Counted from the stretch's first letter, positions 12,735 to 25,453 are shown. The stretch is 64,000 nucleotides of DNA from Alitta virens (GCA_932294295.1 OW028580.1:6849374-6913373); one strand, 5' to 3'. Notes: generated by a model not told the origin, from the sequence alone. Numbers and translations: made by a program.

Positions 12735-13647
12735 CTAAAATGATAGAAATAATAAATAGACATTAGCTTCCAAATTGATTTGAACTAGTCTTTGGTTTAA
12801 CCACTATTTATGATATTTATGAATCAAATATTGCCAACATGACATGAAAAAAAGTCACATCGGCGGCTTGATGTTGGGCCAACATTAGGCCGACCCGAGT
12901 GGATATAAATTATATATTTCAAATCATTAGTTGAAGCCCAGCATGTTCAAATTTCCTCTATATCTTCATTATTTAAAATATACTGGCATTTATAATATAT
13001 TTTTTAATATTTTGATATTTTCTTTTTTTGTCGTTTCTTTGATATTTTGATTTATTTTGATACGTGTACTTAAGTGCAGCACTCTCTGGGTTATATTAAA
13101 TTGCAGAGGAAGTGTCATATCCATCAATTCAAAGGCAAACAGTCGAGTGCAGCTGAGTAGAACGGAGCATACACGGTTGCCATAGTGATAGTGTAATAGC
13201 TCACTTCCGGTCTCATTGAGCAGTTACTATTTCCGGCTACCATTCAACAAGTGCTCAGAGATTAGGCTAAGAGACTTATATCAATAACTGAGCACTCAGG
13301 AGGCATGGAAAAAGCTCTTAAGCTTCTATAAACAAACTTAAGGGAAGTTATCTTTCCTGTCATGTCCCTGAATGCAGCCAGGTGTTAAGGTATTCAATGA
13401 ATGATGTCTTGGTCCCCAAAGCAAACACTGAACAAGAGTATCAATTGTATCAGAGTAGAGTGGTTGATAAACTTTAATGTAAACATGGTGGACAGTCAGT
13501 CAGCCAGTCAGCTAGATTAGTATCTCACTTGATGTTATCAAACAGATTGACCTAAGCCAATTTTTTGGCACTGCTCAGATTTCATACTCAATATTTATTC
13601 TAGTCAGGGATTTTGAATGTGACTTTTTTTTTTTCAGATAAACAGTA
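12735..13647. other. Phosphatase intron 2, right of exon 2
   Basis: No exon seen. It contains a piece of the CCCAGATAGC-type repeat near 12857-12900 and the motif pair GTTGCCATAGTGAT (13176-13189) / CTTCCGGT (13204-13211). Confidence 0.5.
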
Positions 13648-13809
13648 CAGTGAAAGCCCACAAATAAGACCACTGAAGCAGTCATAATGTAGAGGTGCTC
13701 TTCATATATTTTGAACCATTTAACAATGTTTCTGGTAACTGACAATGGAAGTGGTCGCAAAATCGAGGTGGTCTTAATATTAAGTGGTCTTTATAGTAAG
13801 ATTCTACTG
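13648..13809. mobile_element. 162-bp TIR element (MITE), TA target-site duplication
   Basis: The left end is TA|CAGTGAAAGCCC...AATAAGACCACTGAAG. The right end is GAGGTGGTCTTAATATTAAG...AAGATTCTACTG|TA. The termini are imperfect inverted repeats. It is the shortest and clearest member of the AAGACCACTT/GAGGTGGTC family, and it sits in the intron between phosphatase exons 1 and 2. Confidence 0.65.
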
Positions 13810-16800
13810 TAGACACTAAACTATTGAGTTTTATGCAACTTTTTGGTTCGATATATAGAGGCACAATTTTTATGTTATTGATATGTCATATCAATATCCA
13901 AAGCTACTCTATTAATACTTCAAATTAAATCCGATTATGTTTAATATGCATGGCGTAATCTGATTGTAAAGTGCACTAAACCTGGACTTTAAATCTAATA
14001 ATGCTTATCTTCATATTCATTGTATGTTAAATAGGTTCAATTCGCAGCATTTAACAGGAAACTGAAAACTATTAAAGTGTCAGAATTGGCAATTGCCCTC
14101 GAAACTACTGACCCATTGTTAAAAGTGAATGCACGGTACCCCCACTTTCCCCTGGTTGGGCCTAGTTCACGATGACCGCCCGTTAACAAAAAAATAAGTT
14201 TGTTGATAACCCCCTACAAAAGAATTTAAGGGATACTAGGGGGGTAATTAAGGTGTTGTATGACTCTTTTGTTCGCCCCTGGCAGCGCCATTAAAGACCG
14301 GAAACCGGCCTTCCTGGTGAAATCGCTCAGCCGTGACGGCAAGACAATTCGTCCGATTGTCTACAAGACGATTCGCCCAACAAGAACTGGTAACTCCGCC
14401 CCTTTCCGAATCGTTCAAACAAACATTTAATGCGGTGAATAATCACGTTTTCATTGGTTTGAATGGCGTGGAATTAGGATTGATATGTTGACGGAAGTGC
14501 TTGGTTTTGTTGGTCTAATAACATGGCTACCCAAAAAGGGGTAACCAATTCTCAAGAGGGAAAGGGGTATCAACCACTTCAAATACAAGAACATCTGTAC
14601 ACAACAGGAAGGGGAAATTACCCCTTACCCCCCCCCCCTTCCTATACCCTCCATGAAAAAAAAATGTATATATTTGAATCTGAAGAATGCTAAAGATAAA
14701 CACTCAAATTTTGTGACGATTTAAAACATAATCTTATATATTGAAATAAAGTATACTTATATAAAAAAATATATATTAAAACATAATCTTATATATTGAA
14801 ATAAAGTATACTTATATAAAAAATATATATTAAAACATAATCTTATATATTGAAATAAAGTATACTTATATAAAATATCTTCGTGCGGTGAAAACTGACT
14901 CAGTGCCTCAAAAATAAACACAATTTCCTTCAGACGTATAATCTGTTTCTAAATGTCGGTGACTCAATGATAGACACTTCCCACATGTCTGTCTAGCTGT
15001 CTGTAAGTCTGTTTTACCCCAGGACGAAGATAGACAATAGATCCTTTAATGACCAAAATTGGTGAGAAAATAAAGTTTCGTAATGGCGATGCTTGCGTAA
15101 TTGCGAAGTAAATATACTAATTGAATAGTTGTTAATTGTTAAAGTGGTTTTAATGTTTAGATGGTCTAAAAGTGGTGTCCATATCTATTGCATATTCATA
15201 TTCTTACTATTGAATTAACTCACTTCAAATTGGTTTATTCACTGAATTTAAAATGTCCTAATTTTAGGGTGGTCTTGAATGAAATGGAGCTTTAATATAT
15301 GAAAATATCGGTCTTTATAATATAAATATATATTTCTGTTTGTCCGTCTATCTTCATATTATTACTGTCTGTATTTTCCCAAAGATTGCCATCAATCGTT
15401 GCACAGCCATGTATGGGCATGTCATTTGGTCCTCTGGACAATACATTAACATTAATTTTTAATGGACCCCTCCCAAAAATCGATAGAGGCACTTGAGCAT
15501 CTTCCGGTGTGGGAGACGTTGAATAATCATTATTTTAATTATTCATGAAACGCATTGTCATTTCCCAAGGACGAACAATAGCCCCGCCCCCTTTACGCTC
15601 ATCTCCATATATGGCAAATTCACCTGATTCATTCATGGCCAACCGTCTCACTCCACAAGTGGAATATTATATGTGTCAATTGATTCCTCAAATTTCTATG
15701 GTGTTTCCATGTTATTTCTATATGGTTTATGGTAGACCACACTTGTGTCAATTGATTATAAATAATCCTGTGATTTTCTTGTTTTCAATTACAAGCAAAT
15801 TATGACTTATTTGGGGCATATTGTGAGGACCAATAATTATTTAGTTTGTCTAAAAAAAATATAATTTCATCTGTACTAAAAACAGAGATATTATATACAA
15901 TGTTTTATTCTGTTGAGTATCAAGAATTATCGTTTAATTTCAGTCTAAATTCTATCTCTATGAGGACTTATAATAATTTAATATTTCCAATTTCTTGAAG
16001 GAAAAATATATATTCATGGTCTTCCATATCGCATGTTTAGATTTCATTAACAGAATTAACAACCGTTAAGGTCAAATTTTAAAGGAAATACAAATTGACC
16101 TTAACCTTGACCTTTTATGACCCGTTAATCAGATGTTAGATACTTCTCCCAAGGTATCGTGGGAAGGTAAATATTATGGGTTATCAAGTATGTAACAAAT
16201 CATGCCTCTATCACTGGAGAGTGACAATCAAATGTCACTTGAATCACAAGACAAACATGGGAATCAAACCACTTTCTGATTCACATACATAAACACTGAC
16301 AAATAACCTTGTGGTGGTTACTGCTGACTTTCGTCACCAAAATTTGTCATGTTTTATTTGAGTCATTTATGAATTTGTAAGTTTCATATATAATTTCAAT
16401 ACCTAGGTTATCATGAATATAACCTGTCCAATACGTGAGTCATATTTAATATTTTAGTTGATCCTTAATTTTCCAAGTATGGGGGACATCATCCAGTGAT
16501 ATATATGGAAAATTACCAGTTACAGAATAAATAGATAAATTAGATTGATGATAAATGTTTTAGATCGTTTAGTTTAACAAATAGTCCAATAGATACAATG
16601 TATATTACCAAACTTCACATGCTAATTTGGTGTCTATCCATGGTCTATAATACTCTTTAAAGATTCAATTAAGGACATGCTGAGCTTCCTAATGTCAATA
16701 TATATCCAATACACATCTTTTGAGCTCTTTGAATGCTGGCCATTGTCCATCGTGATAATAGGCCTAATGTCATAATTTACCAACATCAAAGGAGAAATTA

Positions 16801-17108
16801 ATAACAAATTGGCACAGCAAATTATGAATACAGTACAATGTTACAATAGTAAACTCATATAATGGAAAATTTGAATACAATGCCAGTGTATAAAAGATCT
16901 TTATAGATTCAGAAAGGCACAGATTCAGCTATTAATATAGTTATAATAGATATTATTTCATTTATCCTACTTCACAGAAAATCTATGAATTTCAATATTT
17001 CATTATAAAACTCCGAGTTTCATATTGATAAGACTTAAATACGCCCACCTTAGCATGATATTTCTTGGCACTTCGGCCATTTTCTTAGGAAGAATGAAAC
17101 TGGCTTAC
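13810..17108. other. Phosphatase intron 1-2, no exon seen
   Basis: It contains the three-copy 55-bp repeat at 14723, a C9 tract near 14630, fragments of the GAGGTGGTC MITE family at 15130-15190 and 15265-15300, and TGACCTTAACCTTGACCTTTT near 16095. Confidence 0.5.
14723..14874. repeat. Three-copy ~55-bp tandem repeat
   Basis: Three nearly identical units begin at 14723, 14778 and 14832, each starting AAAACATAATCTTATATATTG. They differ mainly in the length of an A run. Confidence 0.9.
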
Positions 17109-17484
17109 CTTCAAGAAATCTCAGATTGTGGATCCTGTCTTCAGAGTCAAGACATCTGATTACCAGGTTCATATTGGAATCTTCGGGTAAGTCATTCAGA
17201 GAAGAGGTATTGTGGTCATAAACAATAACAAGGGAGAAATGACCGGCTTGGAGCCGGGATCGAGTCCGCGGGCACCTCAATACATGTCTTTCCAATCTGA
17301 CGGATCCGCCCGATCGTCTTTTTACAATGGGTGGAAAATGAACGTTGTGCGCGTTAATGATATGACAATGGTTGAAATCCATGAAAGAGCGACAGTCTAT
17401 GAGCAACACAGAGGCACCTTTGAGCTCCAGAGTGCGTGCTAGATCGCCACACTCGATCGAGGACGTTGTGATTTGCTTCATCAT
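17109..17484 (-). CDS. MAP-kinase phosphatase (DUSP1/2/4/5-like), exon 1: rhodanese/MAPK-docking domain
   Basis: I chose the first of two adjacent ATG codons (17484). Translation then starts MMKQITTSSIECGDL, matching the short N-terminus usual in this family; further upstream the frame meets a TGA with no other ATG. The domain shows VLLIDCRSFMDFNHCHI (rhodanese signature 'DCR' segment) and IVKRRSGGSVRLE. The basic cluster KRR of the latter is at the place of the kinase-interaction motif in class I MAP-kinase phosphatases. It continues with LVIVYD and RFLEG up to the donor GAAG|GTAAGC (phase 1). The rhodanese-like fold here is non-catalytic and binds ERK/JNK/p38. The gene runs leftwards into exons 2 and 3. 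Confidence 0.9.
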
Positions 17485-18957
17485 GGCCTCCTCACAAGTC
17501 TTCGGAAAGAAAAATGTCTCGATTTGTTGTGCGTTAGAAATCCTGGTCTCACGTTGTTCACACGCCGTTTCCACAGCTATACTGTTGACCAACACGCAGT
17601 CCAGAGTTCAGCAGACGATATTACGTACATTTTATCTCTCTCACTGCCGTACTTTGTGCGAAATCCATGCTTCAACTCAAATCATCAAAACACTACATAC
17701 GTTCTCGCCTGCCTCGTACAGTTTTATGAATGAAACTGTTTATGAATGGATGGCTGCGCACGCATCGCATGACCTCACTACGCCTCCGCATTGCAAAGTA
17801 GTCCTACTACAACATTGAAACGTCACCTTATCTCTCCTTTTTATCGATCTTAACAATGATTAATCAAGTGTTATCAAATAAATTACATTTTTCTTATCAT
17901 TGTTATTGCCAATCATAACTAAAACAAATTACAACCTAATTTGTTTATGCAACATCGATTTCCTGAATGACTCGCGCAATGATTTTAACGGCATGACATC
18001 AGTTATTTGGCCCCTTCGCGGGAAAACATCCGCAGCTTTCTCTGCCAAGAATTATAAACTGACCAATGAGAGAAGAGCTTTGTAATTTTATGCACAATCT
18101 CATGGAATATTCACATTGCAAATGACAGAGAGATAAAAATAGCAGGATAACATCATTTTCTCACCCATAATTTATTCAAAAATGAAAAGTACAAATATTC
18201 TATGCCTATATGAAGGTATATAATTTGAATATCGTACTTTTTTCATTACAAATGCATGTGCAATCAAAGTTTATAATTGATCAAAGATATATACATCTAT
18301 AGGGCTATTGGCTTATATTATAATAATTATGTACATATTAATTAGCACCAATTTTCAATAATAGTAGGCTTAGGCCTATGCAGCTACATGTGATATCAAT
18401 AATATGCATTGAACATTTTTCTTCAAATATCATACAATATTAAAACATTTTAATCAATAAAGTCAATATAGATTGATAAAGTCTGAGTGATATGCAGGCA
18501 TATACAGAAGGCTAGCTATATGTGAAGTGAGTTCTAAGCTAGCATTAGTATACATAATTCTTGGATTTTTGGTGTGTTATATTTATAATGTAATTAATTC
18601 ATTAATTTTACATCAATTTGGACTGAATTTAATTTTAACTTATCTGACATGCGTGGGACCTCACATACTTTACATAGTATATTTACATCTGCAAAAGCAA
18701 TACTAATTATTTGTTCATATTTTGTTATTACCATGATCAGTAACTTCCAACAATGAATAAAAACATTTTAAAACATAGATCATGTACGCAATAACCCTCA
18801 GCAGATTCTGCAAAACCTGAGAAGGGTAAACATCACAACAATTAAAGTATAATGAGTCATTGTCAATATAAAAGCAATATCACAAAGAATTTGGGATGGC
18901 CTACACTGCACGTGCAATGCCATACAATTGATACAATTGTTGGATTACTGTTTTTTT
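17485..18957. other. Region between two minus-strand genes
   Basis: This holds the 5' UTR/promoter of the phosphatase (left) and the 3' UTR of the membrane-protein gene (right). No additional exon, RNA gene or repeat was recognised. Confidence 0.5.
17994..18067 (-). promoter_or_regulatory. Candidate upstream control region of the phosphatase gene
   Basis: About 510-580 bp upstream of the ATG lie TGACATCA (17994-18001, CRE-like), TTCGCGGGAAA (18015-18025, E2F-like), TTATAA (18052-18057) and CCAAT (18063-18067). MAP-kinase phosphatase genes are often immediate-early and CRE-driven, which fits. The transcription start cannot be seen, so this is a motif-based guess. Confidence 0.3.
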
Positions 18958-19616
18958 TCAAGCTGTACTCCTGTCTTCATTTAAGAATATATCCACATTT
19001 TCTGACCTCATCTCGTCCTCTCCGCTTGATACAGTGCTCATATCGGATCCACTGTAAGCCCGGTTAACATGTCCAGTTCGCCGGTAACTTCTTCCAGGAG
19101 AATGGTGAACGGCTGGTTCCCATGCGACAAGAGGGACAGGAGGCTTGAGATACCCTCCATCAAATAAAGCAGGTGCACCAGTTATAGGAGGCACTGGTGG
19201 GTCAACAAGTGCATTACTGGATATGTCAATATCATTACTCCGGGTCGCCATCGCTTCCCTCATTCGCCGAACTTCATCTTCGATTGGAACGGTGATCTGC
19301 ACATACTGCTCTGTTTGAACAAGGTCATAAGATGGCAAATCTCGTTCGCTCTCTCTGCGACCATCATGCTCAGGTTTTGGATAAGTTGTAAGGTTGTCTG
19401 CGCACTGGTCGTACGTCGGAGGAGGTTGGGCCGAATCGTGGCTTTCTCTTCGCTTGAACATCCCAGCTGAAAAGGTGTCGGGTCTTCTCGGACGACGTCT
19501 GTAGTAGCACATAATGACTTTTACGAAGATTATGATGATCAAAATGACAGCGGCTGCGATTATGGATGCTACTGCTGCAATCGTGTAGCTGCCCATGAAA
19601 GCGGGTTTGCCAGGAC
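18958..19616 (-). CDS. Membrane protein, last exon: transmembrane helix and cytoplasmic tail
   Basis: The acceptor is TTGTCCCCAG|GTCCTGG and the stop TGA is at 18958-18960. The first two bases complete the sixth Cys of the preceding LDLa repeat (T|GT), so the helix follows after only ~10 residues. The helix TIAAVASIIAAAVILIIIIFV (about 19584-19522) is followed by the stop-transfer cluster RRRPRRP. The ~190-residue tail contains PPTY (19422-19411), LPSY (19338-19327), YVQI and a Ser-rich acidic segment SSGEDE. PPxY/LPxY motifs bind WW domains of Nedd4-type ubiquitin ligases, and YxxΦ (YDLV, YVQI) can serve as endocytic sorting signals. An endocytic or ubiquitin-regulated receptor is therefore a reasonable inference. 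Confidence 0.88.
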
Positions 19617-19789
19617 CTGGGGACAAAAGAGAGAGAAGTAATGAGTAACGAACTACACTGTGTACCATCCCATGTATCTACCAACATTTCCTATCAGAAG
19701 TAACATCTATCTATCTATCTATTAGCAATGATCAATCTGCTTAACCAAAACAACGCAATACCCAAATGGCCCCCCACCGTGTAGTAGAT

Positions 19790-20450
19790 GATTGGATTGA
19801 CAATGTGTGTAGCAAAACATATACTGGAATCTGTTCGTTTGATATTAAAAAATGCTTTGACTCAGTTTATCATGAACTTCTAAGCAAATGAAACTGTATG
19901 GCATACAAGAACAAGCATTAAACTGGCTATTTACTGATAAAAGAATGTATCTGTAGGGGTGCCCCAGGGGTCGGTATTGGAACCACTTTTATTTGTACTT
20001 GTTAATGAAATAAGTCAACATGCAGGGCAAACAACTGCCAGTTTATACGCTGATTATAAGCTCTTCTAAATTTTCCTAAAGCTTATGTATTGTAACCCAA
20101 ATACTAAAAAGTGATGTAAATGAGAAGTTGCAAAATTGTGTCGACAAGGTTTGTGAATAGTACACGAAAAATTATATTGTTATTAACACTGATAAATCAT
20201 GTTGTATGGCGGTAAAATCAAAACGAAATAAGGCTGATTCCATGCTTGATATTTCAATTGAAACATGTATGAGTAAAAAAGTACAGACTGAATTATATTG
20301 GTCTGGAGATAGATGAAGTTCTCACTTGGACTGAACAAGTTACCAAGTTATGTAAGAAACTCTCTTTTAAGGTATGTAAATAAGCAAGACTCAGTAAATC
20401 GCTTCCTAAGAATCTTCTTATTCAAATTTATCACTCTACACCCCCCCCCC
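19790..20450 (+). mobile_element. Decayed non-LTR retrotransposon fragment (reverse transcriptase)
   Basis: In shifting frames one can read FDIKKCFDSVYHELL (RT motif A, catalytic Asp), then G(V)PQGSVLEPLLF-like sequence, and a YADY-like segment around 20045. This is followed by LPSYVRNSLLRY near 20340. Stops and frameshifts interrupt the frame and the 5' part is missing. It is an old LINE copy in opposite orientation to the host gene. Confidence 0.7.
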
Positions 20451-22079
20451 CCAGAAGTACTCCCCCCCCCCCCCAGACGTACACCCCGCCCCACTCATCA
20501 AAAGATTTCTTCATTGGATCAAAAGAGCAATGAACTAAAAGACACTTAAAGGTCATGGGCAATCAAAATCAAACTTTACCAGTATGCGACATAGAATGCT
20601 AGAAACTTGAATTCCGAATTTTACATAATTCTGACATAATTCACACAACGGCATTTTGGGTGCGATCACTGAAGCGTAACTGGGTCAACTGAGGCAGTGA
20701 CGTCAGAGTTGCTGTTGCAGGCTCCATCCACTGTGGAAATAGTATACTAAATGCATGGGAAGTGACACATTTGTGGATTATAGTCATTTTCACATTGTTC
20801 AGTGATGTTAACTGAATGATAAGTTTGTAGCCTACTGGTTTATCAATTATTCCAGGGAGAAAATAAATTTGATACTAATTATTATGAGAGAAAAGTATGA
20901 ATTAACAGTGAAAATAATTTATTGAAGTGCAAGCACCAAGGGTTAATTAAGGCTTCTTTTTTTTTTATCTCATGCATGTAGGTAATAGTAATAGTAGTTG
21001 AGATATAGAGGTTTAGGAAAATAATAATTATTCACGTTTTTCTCTTACTTAGTAGCCTACTATAATTCTATATTATTTATGGCCATGAAACCCCAAAAAA
21101 GCACAACCACATAAATTTAGATATTTTATGTTGTTTCAAGCATGTAGAATGTAAATGAAGATCATAATTAACTAGATGGCATAAAGGGAGATGAATAAGA
21201 GAGTCTGATCCTGCGACAACCTATGTATCATGAAACAACATAATAAAGTCAGTCACTTTCATTTTGAGTAAGCAAGCCTGATTCTATGGCAGTCTGTTAG
21301 AATCTTCAGTTCCCATGCAGTGGGAAAAGTATGAACGTGAATTAATCATGAGCTCATATTTATGTCATATGACATCATATGACCTAAATAGTCTCAATTT
21401 CATAAATTTTAAATAAGTGAGTCTGAGTTTATGTCAGTTTCAAAACTCTGGATCATCCATTAGATAAGTGATTTAATATGATTTCACATAAATTTGTATC
21501 TATACGTCATCCAGAAGGTATAAAAAGTAATGACTATTGATATCAATGGTTATTCGCGCATTTTGCTGCGGAAATGAAAAATATCATTTTTTTGTAAAAC
21601 ATAGCAAAGATATGGCAATGTGACTATCAAAAAGCACAACTTGGCCATGTATTACCAGAAAAACTTTGTTAGGATAAGTGCATAAGTGTTGGAGTTCTGC
21701 TCTAGAAACAAGTGTCAATGCGCCCACGGTGGCCGACCCGTTTCGAACTTAGTTCGCTGTGAGCTAAAGTCATGAAAGATATAACAATTTTAATATATAT
21801 ATATTTATTCTTACACTTGTTTTGTTGATTTATTTTCTGACTATCATTTTTATTACTTTTTACTTTTTTGGGGGGCTGGTGGGGGGGGGATGCATCCCCC
21901 CTGGATCCATCCCTGCTGATAGCCACAGATTCTATTGCTGTTTTATGCAATTAACATTAAACATTATAAAGAACACGATAGTTTGTTATCTCTAGTTATC
22001 TTAGGACAACTGTAAAAGAAATGAATCATTGTCAATGTTGAGCAATGTTAAATAAATGGCATCGTTTAGCTTCCATGAC

Positions 22080-22235
22080 CAATGGCAAGTGTAACGATGA
22101 GAAAATAAGGCTTGGAGTTTACAGCGAGTACAAGGCAACGATTCTTTACAGTCCGAGTCAGGAGTCGAACCCAAGACCAACCAGCCGAGCTGCTCAGGAC
22201 CTGAAGAACTAGACCACTCCGCTGCTGTGAATTTC
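22080..22235 (-). mobile_element. tRNA-derived SINE copy
   Basis: On the minus strand GAGTGGTCTAGT (A-box-like) is followed by GGGTTCGACTCC (B-box, about 22150). A core containing AAGGCTTGGAGT on the plus strand follows, and the same core recurs at about 23815 and 33137. The family is not identified. Confidence 0.55.
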
Positions 22236-23529
22236 CAATTAGTTAACTTTTTCTGATCTAACCCTTTAACCTTCACGAGTGGCAATGGCATGCTTTGCAG
22301 GGATGCACCTACCTTCTTTCTGTCCCATGAAGAACTACATTTGTATCTATTTGTCACACTGCATTCTGCTAGTAATCTATCTATAGCGTCACCATCAATG
22401 TGCTGAACAATTCTATCTTTGGCTGCTCTGTTGTGCAATCTGTTTATCATGTTGAGCAAAGTCCAAAAAGGGCTGCAGCAGTGTCTCAATAATTGATAAA
22501 TAAAGCATCAGCAGTTCATTTTTATGCAATCTTTCATTTCTAGTTTGTATTCTCTGTTGCTTGGTACACCAGTAGCTAGCTACTGACTGTCATTTTATGT
22601 GTATCAGCTGTCATTTCATTTACTAGTTGATATTGGCTTGATCTGCTGTATGACACACTGTCATAATCAATCAAGATCACTCCTATTTCATTGAAATTTG
22701 AAATTCATTTAATACACCTATAAGCAATACACTTGCAAAATTAACAAATAGACATATATTGCACAAATAGACAATAAATGCACCATGTTACCAACTAGTG
22801 TTATTCATCAATATTATATTCTTACTTCTTATATATTAGAGTTGTAAGTATCTGCTTTGCATCGCTTTGATAATTCTATTGCATCAGTAATATACTCCCA
22901 GTTATGGTAGCTACTATATTTTATCATAATCATATTCATTACTATTATACTTCATGTTGATATTATATACCTAATTACTAATTACAATCTTTTTTTTCTT
23001 CTTTCCTGCAAACCACTTGAAGCAATATTTATAACCATTTTATTTTAAGGCAATATACAGTTAGTTTCAATAAAAACGGCCTGTCAAACAGAACCTAGAC
23101 AATGCTAGACAATTTTTGCTATACGATGCTACCTGCCACTAAACGGAACTATTTGACTGTAGCCAGTTACTCAAATTTGGTGCATAAGTTGAGAGTTACG
23201 CATATTTGTCACTTTTGTAAAAGAAAAAAAAAAAGATGCATGTCTATTGTACATAAATATTTATGATATATTAGATACATTTCTCACATTTACTAAGGTT
23301 TATATTTTGTCAGTGATAGTAGGTGTAAGCCGACTATAAGGTAGGAGTAGACAGAAGCGGCTGGCTTTAACCAGTTAAAGCTACAGCCAGGAATAGGTGG
23401 CTAGAGTCGACCATATTTTATGAAACTAACTGTATATTTACTTATGCAATCTTCATTAGAATATACTTCAATTATACAATCTTTATCGCTTGTATTTGTC
23501 AACGTTATATTTTAAGGCAAAATACTCAC

Positions 23530-23637
23530 ACTTGTATTCATCGCTATTATCTCCACAGTCATCTACTCCATTACAAACGTTGCTAACGAGGATACACATC
23601 CCATTGGTACACTGAAACTCATTGCTTGCACACCTTC
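23530..23637 (-). CDS. Membrane protein, LDLa exon (last repeat)
   Basis: The acceptor is TTTATAG|GAAGGTG and the donor AAGT|GTGAGT, phase 1 to phase 1. The translation has the six-Cys LDLa pattern with calcium-binding signature DDCGDNSDE. The sixth Cys is created by the splice to the transmembrane exon, which confirms that junction. Confidence 0.88.
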
Positions 23638-23759
23638 CTATAAATAATAAACAAATAGATGTTATTGAATGACACCGAATTTGTTTTTATTACATGTATA
23701 CACTGGATGTCCTGATAAAGTTTATATGCATTCAGCAATCATAGGATGTCAATGGCTTT

Positions 23760-24290
23760 TGGTGTAAAGCATATAGTCAGCTCCTGTGAACAGCTGTCAG
23801 AGGCAGACGTAAAGATGAGATGTTAAGGCTTGGAGTCCACACCAAGTTGCACATATATTCTTGGGTGGGGTATCTTCCTTAAGCATAGACACGGAGTATG
23901 TGACTGACATCATGCTGGGTTGAAGATCGGATAGAGTGCTCAGGACCATGCAGGTTCACTGACCACTGTGTCTAGCTAACACAGGTAGGGGCTGCCATCT
24001 TTCAGGAGGGATTCCTCCCAGTAGCATGCGTGCTCACCTTCCTACTTTTTAGCGCGCTTTCCTTAGACCGGAAGGGATTTCCTGGTCTAAAAATAGCACA
24101 GCCAATCAGAAAATTCACCACTGGACCAATCAGCCATTTTTAAGATGGGGAGCGCCTACCTGCCTATCGCGTTTACCGCTTAGGCAGTAGCCAGCCAAAG
24201 GACCAGGGACCTTTAGAGGAGCTGGCCAGTGTGCTGACTTAACTTGACTGGCAGATGCCTTAACCACTAGGCCACCCCAGATGCAGTGCA
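23760..24290 (-). mobile_element. SINE-like element with tRNA-type A-box
   Basis: The minus strand starts near 24280 with GGTGGCCTAGTGGTTAAGGC, a typical tRNA-derived head. The far part (about 23800-23860) shares the AAGATGAGA...AAGGCTTGGAGTC core with copies at 22.1 and 33.1 kb. The B-box is poorly preserved and the boundaries are approximate. Confidence 0.5.
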
Positions 24291-24462
24291 CAAGTCTGAA
24301 GTAATGCACTCAAGACTGCGGAAGACTGCCAATGATAGCGGTGTAATATCTCTGAGAAAAGACCTGCTTGTTCTGATCAGCCCTGTCTGGTGCATAAATA
24401 TGGGACGTAAAGACCACCTCGCCCACCTAACCACCTATCTCTGAGAAAGGGGACCACCCCAA

Positions 24463-24541
24463 AAAGGTACGAACCCAGGATCTCATTGACGGTAAGTGAT
24501 AACTTTAGCCATTACGCTAAACAGTCAGTCCGTGGGGCAGC
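24463..24541 (-). mobile_element. tRNA-derived SINE head
   Basis: The minus strand has TTTAGCGTAATGGCTAAAG (A-box region) and GGGTTCGTACC (B-box, 24466-24476) at tRNA-like spacing. No intact acceptor stem could be formed, so it is not called a tRNA gene. Confidence 0.5.
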
Positions 24542-24726
24542 ATCAAATTTGTAAATTTAGCTGGGTTGTGTTCACTCAGTCTTATAGACAATATCCATCA
24601 ACAAGGAGACTTGTTCAAGCATGAGTCTTTTGGATTGGGCTGAGAAGAGCCTAAAGAGCCCATCTTCTTTTTCACCTTATTTCCAGCTTCATGACAAGTT
24701 CATGTAAATGTTAAAATAAAACTTAC

Positions 24727-24861
24727 CAAGTTCAGGGCAATTTCTCTCATCGCTGGAGTCCTCACAGTCTTGATTTCCATCGCATTTTAAATAGGACGGA
24801 ATGCACTTGTCCAACTTTTTGTCATCGCAGCGGAATTCGCTTGGTGAACACGTCTTCAAAT
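24727..24861 (-). CDS. Membrane protein, LDLa exon
   Basis: The acceptor is TATTAAAG|ATTTGAAG and the donor CTTG|GTAAGT, phase 1 to 1. It reads [18 protein letters not shown]...[16 protein letters not shown], a complete LDLa repeat with DCxDxSDE. It is the direct partner of the preceding MAM domain and is closely similar to the LDLa exon at 42337, so MAM+LDLa looks like a duplicated module. Confidence 0.9.
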
Positions 24862-25131
24862 CTTTAATAACGAGAAAAAATATAGCTAAATATGAACTCG
24901 TACATGGCAGATAGCACGCAAGATCGGGCCGACATGGAATCAACATCAGATATAACAAGCGCACAATAAGTTTTTAAAAAGTCAGCGGTGTTATGGCAGG
25001 AACCTTCATAGCTATATTAATGAAATAACTGGATTCAGTTGACTGTTTATTGATTGTTGTTTATTTTTGATAAATTTACTTTAAATTCATTTTACATTTT
25101 CATAGAAGGGTGACAATTATGCTTTGTGTTA

Positions 25132-25453
25132 CAGCAGTTTTAGAGCGAGCATGGACAGTTCAGGGGTGAAAGAGACAGATCAGAAAGATTGTAAAGTAAT
25201 TGACCAACTCTCTGGCCCATTCCTAATGTCCTTATCATAAAATACTTCTCGTTTCTACATAGGCCATAAGTCTAGAAGAATACAGAAATAGCATTACAAC
25301 TGTACAGAAAAGGGGTAAACTTTGGTCAAAAGAGGTGAAAACAAGTTTATTGCCCAGATGTTGGGATGATTCTATCATTCTTATCAAATGTTTCAATCAG
25401 ACTGAAAAGTCGTTCTGAGGATGCAACTGTCCAAGCTCGCTCTAAAACTGCTG
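25132..25453. mobile_element. 322-bp TIR element with 29-bp inverted repeats
   Basis: The left end is CAGCAGTTTTAGAGCGAGC then ATGGACAGTT. The right end is its reverse complement with a single mismatch. TA lies on both sides. A 13-bp direct repeat ATGCTTTGTGTTA is found at 25119-25131 and 25457-25469. No coding capacity. It lies in the intron between MAM and LDLa exons. Confidence 0.8.

Larger units (their letters stand above)
19617..23529. other. Intron between LDLa exon and transmembrane exon
   Basis: It holds a LINE fragment (19790-20450), C-rich tracts at about 20440-20480, a SINE copy (22080-22235) and otherwise AT-rich sequence without visible exons. Confidence 0.55.

Noticed and set aside
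17212..17818. Plus-strand frames opposite the phosphatase exon 1
   Set aside because: Antisense shadows of the real minus-strand exon and its 5' UTR; no recognisable domain.
19616..19668. Upstream extension of the transmembrane exon to an ATG at 19668, as a stand-alone small membrane protein
   Set aside because: The acceptor at 19616 completes the last LDLa cysteine with the exon at 23530 in perfect phase. The upstream part is ordinary intron sequence with a pyrimidine tract.
24463..24541. Functional tRNA gene on the minus strand
   Set aside because: A- and B-box-like sequences are present, but no acceptor or anticodon stem of good quality could be formed. SINE head is more likely.
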